From: Sarcocystis neurona
Taxonomy: Eukaryota; Apicomplexa; Conoidasida; Eucoccidiorida; Sarcocystidae
Direction of reading: 5' to 3'
Assembly (NCBI GenBank): GCA_000727475.1
Contig: KL647296.1
Span: 62,001-126,000 of the forward strand
Length of the DNA stretch: 64,000 nt
The translations under genes were made by a program, and so were the position numbers. The notes below the pieces were generated by a model. The model was not told the origin of the DNA. It made no database searches and saw nothing but the letters and a program-made list of their open reading frames with translations. The number at the start of each line of letters is the position of its first letter. Position 1 is the stretch's first letter. Positions 44,101-56,100 of this stretch are shown piece after piece.

Positions 44101-47100
44101 TGCGCTTCGTCATTGCACGGGTGTAGGAAATCCTCGCCGTGGCCTTCGCCACGTGTGAAGAGAGAGTCTTCACACGTGTACAAGTGGCGGGGAAGATATC
44201 AAGTTGTGTACTTGACAGCTGCCCCGCCTGCATTTGCACCGTACGCGTACGTGCCCCGGGTCGTCCTCACGTATTGTGGAATTCTATGTGTGGGTGTCTG
44301 TGCGTATATTTATACTCTTGTATATATGTACATGCGTATGCGAGTGTAGATCTGTATCTCCAAATGAACACTTCTATCTACGCATGTATGTACGTGTGTG
44401 TGGATATATATGTATATGTACGTACATACGGGTCCGTCCACGTAGGTCGGTGTACTTCTATTCTGCCTACGATTATGTCTGTACATCCACATTCATACGT
44501 GCATACGTGTAAATGTATATGTGTATAAATGTAAAAGTGTGTATAATGTATACTTGTATCCTACGTATGTATACGTCTATTATATATGAAACTGTACACG
44601 TGTGTGCATTTCCCGACAAGTGACGGCCACGTATTGCTGTCTCTCTACAGCGTATCTCGCGGCAATATTTCTCCGTCCACTTTTTTGTGGAAATCGCCTC
44701 TTTAAATAGACATTTCTGTCTGCGTGAGGTTCGGCTGCATGTGCGTTAGGTACGGCGTGTATCTGGCGTTCGACGTTCCGCGGAAAACGCTGGGCACCGG
44801 AGAGACAGCAGCAGCAACAGCTGCTGCTGACGGCGATGCAGCAGCGGCTGCTGCGGAGGAAGAGGAAGAATTTGAAGTTGCGATGACGCGAGCGGAGGCC
44901 TTGGCGGCTTGTCCACGCCTTTTCGTCTGCGGCGAGCATGCAGCCCTGAACATGTGTTACCAGGTACGTAGGATTTGCTGCTCGCTTCTTCTTCTCTGCA
45001 GCGTTCAAAACTGGCTCAGGCAGGTGCCCTCGCGCTTCTTCTTCTTCTTCTCTGCAGAGCTACAACTTCGAAGCGACTTCTTGTGACTCCTTGTGTACAG
45101 GAGACGAATGCAGATACACCGATAGGCAAATGACGTGCGTGTATCTGTATGTGTACGTCGATATATGTGAGCTTGTTTCTTTGCACGCGAAAACAGACGT
45201 TCTCCGTCTATGTATAGTGACCTGTCGCCGCGGTGGGGGGGTCCGCAGTGCATCTTCTCCTCCGTAGGGGCGTATATATCTACAAGGGTGTATGTACACA
45301 GCCCACATGTGTAAGGGTGCGGGTGTCGCGCACGTGGTTCTCTGTCTCTGCTTCCGACTCTCTTTTTGCAGATTCACGGGAGAAGGAAAACTTGCACATA
45401 GGAAAGCCCACTATGCACATGTCCATCTATAGGGTCTGTCGCGCCCCATCCTGCCGCCCGTCTGTAATGTGTTTGTATCTCGCGATACTACTACTGTTCA
45501 TGAAGAACATCTGTATCAGTGTATTTACCCTCCATCCCCCACATCCCATATTTCTGTGTCTCACTCGAGTCGCCAGTTTGCTCCAGCAGTCCGTACAACA
45601 CGTGGATGCTACTGCGCACATACACACCGGGGGGTCCGTCGCGCGCATGTCGTCGTTCTGTGGCGGCGGAGCCCCAGCCACCGGTGAGACGCGCAGAAGA
45701 AAAAGAAGGCTACACACAAGTCTGTGTATACGCGCGCATGCAGATGTAGTGGCGCTGTGGATTAGTAGCGATGCGCGCACTGCTGGATTCAGGGTCTCAT
45801 GCCAGTGGAGAAGCTGCAAGGAAAGGGAGAAGAAGAAGAAGGCAGCGGCGACGCAGCAGCCACAGCAGCACTCCCGCAGCCCCACTGCCTCGTGACGCTC
45901 TCGGGACTTGACTTGATCGGACTTCCCCTCTCCGTCCCCTGTGCTCCCTACCCCACAGTCTACGTTCTGCCCATGTTTGGCATTAAAATGAACAAAGGTA
46001 TATACAAATATCTTCTATAAATGTGTAGATATGTCTGCATGCATATATATATATATGTATACATATATGTGTATATGTATAAATTCATGTACGTGTATAT
46101 ATATATATATTTGTACGTGTATATATGTGTATGTGTATATCAATCCGTATAGATGTATGGGTGCGGTTGGTGTTAAAGTGTGTAAACGTGTGTGTGTCTG
46201 TATGTGTATATGTGTATGTCGGGTGTGTGTGTCTGTGTGCGCGTGTGTGTATGTGTGTGTGTGTGTGTGTCTTTGTGTAACTACGTGTTTTTACATGCAT
46301 ACATATTTATATAAATGCGCCTGTATATATATATGTATATATGTATGCTGACGGATATGTCCACGGATATATACGCGTATCTATATATGTATGTCTATGC
46401 ATGTATATTTGAATCTACGTGTATTTGTGTGCCTGTCGTGTGTGTATATGTAAATACACACCTCCGACAGCGTCACCGTTTCTGTATGCTTGTCTACGTA
46501 TTCTCATTCACGCTACATGCGTGGGCAGTTTTATATATATCCATTTATATATGTAGATATATGCAGGCAAGCTTTCTTATGTGTGGATATACGCCTGTGC
46601 ATACACACGCGTATAAAGCCGTTTCTTTCAACTCAGAGACATGGATAGAAGACAATTCGGTAGTGTAGAGCATTCCACGAGTTTGTGTCTCCCCACCGTG
46701 TAAGTTCGCCGCCGTAGGTCTTTTTGCTGCACGTCAAAGATGCGAGGACATACATCAAACGCTTTCGAACTGTTACCCTGCAGGACGCATGCGGCACCGT
46801 TTGTTGCTTGTGCTGCTGCTGCCGCTGCCGCTCTTGTTACGAGGCCGCTGTTGCTGCACTGGCTGCTGTTGCTTCGCTGTTGCTGTTGCGGGACTGCCTG
46901 CTGTCGCCTGGCTGCTGTTGCTGTTGCCATTACGCGACCACCGCCGCTTTGCTGCAGCTGCCGTTGCGTGGCTGCGGCTGCTGTTGTTTGGCTGCGACTG
47001 CTGCTGCTGGACCGACTGTGTATGCTCTTCCGGGAGCGGTGCCGCAGGTGCTCGGGAAGCTGCTGCTGTTCGCCTGCCAGGTCTCTGGGATTCGTCACGT

Positions 47101-50100
47101 CTCCGATGCTGCCTGCCGTGGTGCTGCTGTTTTTCGCTTTTTCGTCGCGCTATGACTTCTGCTGCTGCACCTGGTGTTGCTGGTGGGGTTGTGGGGTGCA
47201 GGGACGGGAGTGGTGATGGGGGTGCCGAGCGACTCTCCCGACGACTTCGCTGCGTTGACGGACGTGCAGAAGAAACCGGCGTTTTTCCAAGAAAAATACG
47301 GCGTCCTCCCCGAGTGGGCAGCTCCCTTCCATCTCGTCGAAATTATCGAAATTCCCGGGTTCGTCTTCTGCTGCAGGCCGCCCGTCCATACATGCCTGAC
47401 GTGTAGATGTTCAATACAAAAGAATCGGGATGTACGTGTAAATGAACAGGCGGGGGCGTCTATACCTAGATGTATAAACAGATGTACATATCAATATATA
47501 TATGCACGTGTAACAGCAGTATGTCAACATGTGTACGAAAATATATACATGAATAGGTCTACTTATATATAAGAAATCGAGAGAGGTGTACGTTCCTATA
47601 TATATAGAGAGAGATACTTATTTATATCTAAAGAGAGAGTGACAAGGATACATCTACATGTGTGTAGGTGTATATACATATACGTATATATATATATATG
47701 TTTACGTCTGCTTGCATGTGGGTAGTGTGTGTGTATATATATATATGTATATATATGTGTATATATGTATATATATGTAGTTAGGCGTGTGTGCATGTGG
47801 ATCGTGTGTATACATATGTATGTATGTATACGTATATTGTTACGGATGTATGTATGTGAATAGGGTGTACATATACGCACACATGTATATATGTATGTAT
47901 GTATATATATAGAGAGAGAGGTCTATGTAGGTATTCATATATGTAGATATGTGTAGAGTGGAACAGCTGTGCATGTGGGGTATTGGGGTAGTGGTACTTG
48001 TTTGACAAGTATACGTGCGTCCACACGCGTTTGTGTAGATGCGTGCGTGTGTGCCAGTGACGAGCTGCAGCAGCAGAGAGAAGGACCCCGCGTCACGGCG
48101 GCGCTGCGTCAGCAGCTTCGAAGCAGAGATCGCCGCCTGTTGCGTCTGCGCGGCAGCAGCACCTGCCCCTCTTTCTGTGTGTCCGAGGGTCGTCAGCGTC
48201 TCTCTGCGTTTTCTCTCTGCGTTTGTGTACCACTCGTGTGTGGTAGAGATACGTGCTGCGGCGACGCGAGGACGTTCATCCTCTGCAGCTGCGCGTAGTA
48301 GACATGTGGACGTGTAGCCCCAGCCGTGTGTGCGCGGGGAGCTGCTGCTGCTTCGTCCCTCGGCCACTCTTCCCTGCAGATGTTGCGCATCTCCACGAGT
48401 CCACACACACACACACCACACGGGTGTGCAGCAGCGTGCGTGGGTTTCTCTGCGACGCCTGAATTCTTCGAAGAACTGCTCCCGCAACCGTCTTCCTCTC
48501 CTTTGTCACGCACGGGCGCATGCGTGTGTATGTGTGTGTTTCTGCCTACGGACATGGTTCTGCGTCCTGTTTTCCCCGCACAGCTCTCTTCTCTTCTCCC
48601 CGTCTCTTTGCGAACCGCATTTCTCTCTCCCGCACGTTCACGCGAGTGGACATGCGTGTGACTGTTCGAGCGACGGGGCTGTGCATGCGCCGCATGTGGC
48701 TCTTTCTCTCCCTCTTAGTGGGGATCCTTGTCTCTCCTCATGGTGTGCAGGTGTGCTTGTGTGTGTGTGTGTGTGTTTCGATATGCGTATGTGTGGATAT
48801 GTGTGTGTGTGTGTGCGTATGTGTGGATTTTGCCTGTTTTCTTGGGTGTCGCACGTAGGCGCATCTGTAAGCCGTGTGGACGTCTTTCTGCCTGCCCCTT
48901 ACTCTCAGTTTCCCCGTCTGTGGATGAGGGATGTTCTCTTCCCCAGTCGCTTCGGCGTGTGTGGGAAAGATACTAATTCTGTGTACCCCGCCGTTTTTGC
49001 GAAAGTAGAACTTCTGCTGCGCCCCACCGGTTCGCAGAGATGCCCGTGTGTGTCTGTATAGCTGCCGCCTGCATGCGTGCCTCTGAAGTATGTACGTGTG
49101 CGTGAGGGGGGTCTTCCCCCCACCGCCGATGCGCGGGCGGCTCGTGGTTTCTTGCGTTTTCCCTCTGTTTCCTTCTCGCCTGGTGGTGTTGCCTTCTTTC
49201 TTGTCACGCCTTCTCGCCTAGCGAGCGCCAACAGCAGCAGGACTCCATTGGCTGCAGCAGCAGCAGGACTCCATTGGCAGCAGCAGCAGCAGCAGACGTC
49301 CTGAAGCAGCAACCGCAGTCGCAGCAGCAATTGAGAAGTCGCAGCGTACGCGCGGATGTGTAACAAAGCTGCTTCCTTTCCTGCTGCGGTTTTATTATCT
49401 GTCTCGAGACACGTGTGTGCGTGTCTCTGCCTGCAGCCGTTTTTCCGGCTTACTTCTGCGTTTGTGGGATTTAATTTCCCCTCTGTCGCCGTCTCGTCTG
49501 GATGTGTCGCGGTTCCGTCTTCGTTTCTTCTCCTTCGCACTCCATCTGTCTTGCTGCTGCTGCTACAAGCTATACGTTGCTGCAAAGCGTTTGCTGTTGC
49601 TCTTTCACTCTGGTGCCGGTGCTCCTTTGCACACCATCTGTCTTGCTGCTGCTGTTACAAACTACACGTTGCTGCAAAGCGTTTGCTGTTGCTCTTTCAC
49701 TCTGGTGCCGGTGCCTTACGTTGCTGCTTTTGTTTCTGTTGCTGCAAGTGAGCTGCTGCTTCGTTTATACCGCCCCTCTGTGCTTCTGTGGTTGCCCCGG
49801 GCCCTACTGTTTGCTGCGTCCTCTAGTGTTGCTGCTGTCCCTGCTGTTGCCGCTGCCCCTGCTGTTGCTGCTGCTGTGTGTGGCTTCTCATGCCGCTGCT
49901 GCTCTGTGCGTGGGTGTGTGTGCGGCTGCTGGTTGCTTGTGCGTGCCGCAGACTTGGACGTCGGGCTGCAGCTCGCATGTGCGAGGAGAAGAAGATTACA
50001 AGCCAGCGGGACACGGCGAAGCTGCAGGAAGCGAAGGAGGAAATTTACCGCCGCGGATTTTACGAAGGCGTGTTTGTGGCGGGGCCGCATGCAGGCGAGA

Positions 50101-53100
50101 AAGTGGCTGTGGCCAAGGCACTTATACGAGAGGAGCTGCTGCAGCAGCAGCACGCCCTGCGGCTCTACGAGCCCGAAGCGCCGGTCCTTTCGCGCAGCGG
50201 AGACATGTGCGTTGTAGCATTTATGAACCAGTGGTATCTCGACTACGGCGAGCCCTCGTGGCAGGCTGCTGTTGCTCGCTACGTCTCCGGCGGCACCAGC
50301 GCTACCACACCGGCCGGTGCGCCCCAGCACACTGCTGCAGCACAATCCGCGGCTTCTCCTACTCTCACTTCGACTTCTCCAGCGCACGCGCCTCCTTCCT
50401 CTTCGCCACCAGCCCCGTCTCCATCTGCTTCTGTCGTTTCTGCTGCTGCTCTACCCGCTGCTGCTGCTGCTGCTCCGGCGGCGGGTGCGGGACTACTGAC
50501 GCATTCACAGCAGGTGACGAACCAGTTTCAGCATGTTGTGGGCTGGCTGCGAGAGTGGGCTTGCAGCAGAAGCTACGGCCTCGGCTCTCCGCTGCCCTGG
50601 ACGCGCAGAGACGCCAAGCAGCCGCTGCTCATCGAGAGTCTCTCGGACTCGACGATTTACATGGCGTACTACACCATTGCGCATCTCCTGCAGGTACGAC
50701 GCTTGTCTGCGTGTCTTACTCGGGAAGAGTACGACAGGAGTAGAAGAAGAGAAAAGGCAACAGGAAAGTGGGGGAGGAGGGAGAAGCATGAGCGCGTGCG
50801 GGTCACACGTAGGGGGGCGAGACGCAGCACAGGACAGCCGCGTCCACAAGAACATGCAGCAGCACACACAAACTCGAGAAGACGAAAATGACACACGAGA
50901 GCGGGAGGGGAAGAAAGAGGCGGGATATAAAATTATGTGGAAATGACGTGTGTACGTCGGGTTGGTCTTGACGTCGTGTGGCGGGCTCGACGAACGCATG
51001 TGTGGGGGTGGGCAGGGGGGGGAAAGGAGCAGAAGTGCGAGCTGCTTTTGTTCGTCGACGAAGAGAAAGAACGGCGGAGTTTCCCGCGGGCGGGCTTTCT
51101 GAGAAGGACACTTACTGAAGGGAAGAGAAGAACGGGCTTACCAACTATACAAACTGCGCGTGCTTGGGTCTTGGCGCGGCCCCGCGCGCACACCTGCACA
51201 GAGCCGGGTGGAACCCTGCGTCCGACGAGGTCGGGCGATACTTGCAGAGAGAGGGCGGCGTGATATTGCCAACGTGTGCATGCCCAGGCGCGCGCGCGGA
51301 GGCGCCTGTTCGTTCACACGTAGAGTGTTGTACGCCTCTGTGTGTCGGGAAGCCGTCTCCGCAGCAGCGCGCTTCAAAACGGCGTGGTCCCATCAGAGCG
51401 GGGGCCACGCGCAGGTACGGGTGGTAGTTCGGGGTCGTGGGAGACGCATTTCTGTCCTTCCGTGCGGGGACAGAGACAGAGAGAACATGGGGAGAACTGC
51501 GGCAGAAAAGTCGTTTTCGAGGTAGCGGCTTACAAAAGAGACGAAAGCGGTTTCTTCCTCGAGAGCGACCTTCGTAGATACGCGGACACAGGCGGGCGAC
51601 AGGGTGACTCGCCCGCACGACAGAAAGACGGTTTCACACTCTTCCTCGACGCTCTCTGTCTGCGTACCTCTATTCTATATATATATATATATACATACAT
51701 GTATGGTAATCCTGTTTATAAATCAGTAGGCATGTGTATCTCTCTGTGTTACTATACCTATACGTATACATATGTATGTGTATACAGATTACAGACGAGA
51801 TACTCGGCTTCTAATCGAGTATCTCTCTGCGTGCCTACGTATGTACGTATATATAGATGTGAAGGTGTTTATGGATCAGGAGGCGTATGTATCTCTCTGT
51901 TTTTGTACATATACATGTATATGTATATATGCATGCGTATACATATATAAAGTGGTACGCGTGAGTATGTATATATATATATATATATGTATACAATATT
52001 CGTGTCTGTGTCTTCATCCGAAGGACGCACGGACGACGACGCCTGTGTATGAACGCACGTATGTATACATGTATATATGTGTGCGTGTGTGTAAGAGTAT
52101 TTGACGCGTAGACGTGCAGTTGTGTGCATATATGCAAGTAGAGATAGAGAGGCACGTATAAGTGCGTACGGGTGGCCGGTTGGAAGAGTGTCTGTATGTG
52201 TCGTGTACGCGTTCGAACTTCTGTGATTCTCTGTGCGATTTCTCTGTGTGTTTGTGTGTTTCTGTCTGTGTATGTCGTTGTAGTGTGTTGTACGTTAATA
52301 TCTATATATATATGTGCCTGCATTCACAGACGCGTGCACAGGCATATATACGTACGTGCACGTTAGGTTGGTGAGGGCGGGGCGGCTGGTCTCTGCGTGT
52401 ACGTGTGCAGACGGGATGAAATTCTCTGCGTGTGTCTCTGTGTCTAAGTGGCGAATAGCGAGGGGTGTGCGCAAGCGACTGCAGCGTAGTAGTGTCTGCT
52501 CGAGAATGTAAACTGCTCAGTGGTCTGGAGTTTCCCGGAGAGAAAGACAGGTGAAGACTGCGCTGCCCAGGTCGAGGACTGCTTCGGCTGCTGCGCCGGG
52601 ACGGTGCTGCTGCAGCGACGTTGTTCCTGCTGCTGTTAATCCCGTACGCTGCTGCTATTGCTGCTGTGTTCTCTCTGATGGGCGCTGCCTCAGTTGTTGT
52701 TCTGGCGTGTGTGTGGACACGTGTTGTAGGGAGGAGATATCTACGGACGGCGGCCAGGGCCTTCGAGTCTGGGCATCGACGCCACAGAAATGACGGACGA
52801 AGTTTTCGACTACATTTTCCTGCAGACGCAGCAGCTGCCGAAGAACTCTTCCATACCCGTGGAGCACCTCCAGGTATGCGCCCTTCCTGATAGAGAGAGA
52901 AGGCAGTCGACAGAGTCAAGGGGAAGCGAGGCCGAACAGGGCACAGAGCCAAGAAAAAGAAGAAAGGGGGGATGGGGGGACAGAACCGAAGAGAAGAACA
53001 CACACAGAAAGAGGAAGAAACAAGAGGGGCAGCAAGTTGCAGACGAGGGCGAAGAAGAGACAAAGGCAGGGGTTATTGAGAGAGGCAGTCGTGAGGCAAA

Positions 53101-56100
53101 GACGACAAGAGAGAGGGGCGTGGAGGAAAGCGGAGACGAGACGGGGGCGGCCAGTTGAGGGAGGGACAGCATGCGAAGAGGAGGACAGAAAAACCAGCAA
53201 GCGGAAAGAGACAGAGAGGTCGCGCCTGCGAGAAGGGTGAAACACACAGAAGCCGACGTATTAGCAGAGGAACGCGACGGCCAGCGGGTGGGAAGAAATA
53301 AAAGCCGTGGGACGCGTGAAGCGCAGGAAGACGGGCAAGCGACGGGAAACGCGGAAGAGACAGGGGCACACCGACGGAGAGACGGGAGAGGTACGCAGGG
53401 AGGGAGACGGCCACTTCCGGAGCGTCGACGGGTCGTGGGGGGCACCGAAGAGAGACCCGCAGAAAATTTCCTGCTGAGAAGTGGGGAGGCGACGCAACTC
53501 TTAGGAATGCAGGTGCGCCAAGTGTCGTGCCGTGGGCGCCGAGGAAATCGAAAATTTTGTATACCTCGACGTACTTGTAGAGACGGAAGTGCGCGGACGC
53601 ACGGCCGCCCACGTGGAGCCGCTCGCGATGTCTGGGGTGTACGTACACCGGAGAGGCGGAGGTGAGAAGGGGATACAGGGCCGCGCGGGGGTGCGTCTGG
53701 GGGAAGCAGCAAAGAGGGCAGCGTCGTCGATCGGCGGAGAAGAAGAAATGCACTTCACTTGCAGAATGCTGCTGAACTGCTGCCGAGTCAGTTTTACGAA
53801 GTAGAAGGCTGTGGTGGCGCGTTAGAGAGAGAGGGAGGGGAAGGGAGGGTTGTCTCCTCGCCCGCGAGACACACGCTCGTGGTGAGTTTGCTGCCGAGAG
53901 TCAGGAAGGGTTTCTTCTTTTCTGTGAGAGACAGAGAGGGACTGCTGTTAATTCAGTGAACTCGAAGAAGAGAGCACTATCTTCTTCGAAGAGGTGCGTT
54001 TCTTGGGTCCTGCGAAGAAGCGGACCTCTCTTTCTCTGCAGGCTGAGTGCTGTGGGGCCTGCACGCGTGGGCGTATAGAGTTCTACCGATTTGTGAAACG
54101 GGTGCGTCTGCTGCAGCGACTGCGAAGAGAATTTGAATTTTGGTATCCGCTGGACCTGCGCGTCTCTGGCAAGGACCTCATCTTCAACCACCTCGTCTTC
54201 TCTCTGTACAACCACGCGGCGATTTGGCCAGAGCGACCCGATCTGTGGCCGAGGTAAAATTTCTTTCTGTCAGTTCTTTTTGCGTGATTTGCCTCCTTTT
54301 CCCCCCTCCTCTTTTCGTCGCCTTCCTGCGTCCTCGCCGTTTCGTCTGCGTTCTCAGGACGTATGTATGCATCCACGTATGTGTCTGTGTGTGAATGTTT
54401 GCATACCTGTACATACATATCCAGAGCAATACGTATATTTGTACATGTGTGTATATAGAGAAAACGAGCGGGGAAGAGGTAAGGAGAGAGATGGGTTATC
54501 ATATGTATGTATGGCTGCGTCTGCACCAGAAGACACAGGTACGTGTGCGTAGACGTACATCACCAAGAGGTATCGACACTTCCTCTTTTTTCGTAGAGAC
54601 GTCCTCGACGGACGTCTGCGTCTTACAGAAAAGAACTTGTACCACGTCTCCTCGCTTTAGTATCTCTTTTGTGTGTCTATGGGGGTGTACCCTTGTGTAT
54701 ACGTGTATGTACAGTAACTCGTACATATTTCTTATAATACACGTCTCTTCGTTTTTGTGTGAAGGTTTTATAACACACATATACGCAGGAACCCGTGGAC
54801 ATATAAGCAAATACACCGGCTAAGCATATATATATATATATATATATATATTTAGATGTAGACGATTGCAGGAGCATACAGAGGTGGTATACACTGATGC
54901 ATGTATGTGTGCGTATGTGTCTGCAATTACGTCTGTGTGGGCTCGTATCTGCGCGTACGTCTGCATGCGGTGGGATATATAGAGGTGCAGTATCTGCCTG
55001 GTGATCTGTACGCGGATGCGGTATACCCCTTCTGTAGACGCCTGCAATGTCACACGCTGATGCAAAGTCTGTTATTCATCGAGGGACGCCCACAGAGGGT
55101 CCTGAAGCGCATTTTCTCCGTATAGTCATACAGCAGCATGTATAAGTACGAAACATATATATACCTATATATTGGTATATGTGTATATTGTACGTTAATA
55201 ACACGTCCAATATGTGTGTGTATATATATATATTTACGTATATATACATATATATATATATACAGCCATTATACATGCTGCTATTCGTACAGCAGCATGT
55301 ATAAGTACAATATATATATATATATATTAATATGTATATATTGTACGTAGATAACACGTACAATATATATTTATGTATATATATATAATTATTGCGTATA
55401 TTCGTACAGCATCTATAAGTTCAATATACATATATATATATATATATGCATATATTGTACGTGTATACCACATCCTATATATATATATATCTATATGCAT
55501 GTGTGTGTGTGTGTCCAGCAGGGTATATAGGTACGGTGTGTCTGCAATATGTGTGTGCGTGTCTGTCTGGGGAGTGGAGCTCGCAGGCAAGTATAAAATA
55601 GATATGTAGATATGTCGCGATATACGTGGACAGGACAACGTGGAGAGCGTGGGGATGTAAATTATATGCGTATATGCTGGTTAGACCGTTGGCAGGAATA
55701 TATGCGTGTGAGCCCAGCAACTCGAGAGATCGACGGAGTAGACAGCCACTACAGTTTCCCTCTGCGTCCTTGTCGCCCCGCGCAGCCAGCCCAACACTGC
55801 TGTGCTGCTCCTTTCAGAGTGAAAGGTCATTTTTTCTCTGCAGATCATCTTGTCGCCTCTTGCATGCTTTTCGTCGAGATGCGTGCGTGTGTCGTACGTT
55901 GCGACGCACAACACGACTGCAGTTCTGCTGCGGCGTTGACACTGCCGCGTGCTGCTTCTCTGCTGTCCCCCCGCTGTCGCGTCTCTCGTTTTGCTGCCCT
56001 CTCGTGCTGCTCTGCGGTTGCGCTGCTGCTGCTTCGCCGTGGCACTCGCGCTGCTGCGTCTCTCCCGTGTCGTTCCTGCCCGCTGTGTGCTGTTTTGCTG

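Larger units (their letters stand above)
47359..49951 (+). other. LeuRS intron 7 (2.6 kb) with tandem duplications
   Basis: TA-rich up to about 48000, then TG/CT-rich, then CAG- and CTG-rich. It contains a 92-bp tandem duplication at 49542-49715 and a shorter duplication at 49225-49281. The 92-bp period is not a multiple of three, consistent with non-coding DNA. No gene seen. Confidence 0.85.

Noticed and set aside
52810..53758. Minus-strand frames of 226-300 codons
   Set aside because: They are antisense to purine-rich LeuRS intron 9. Openness is caused by composition.
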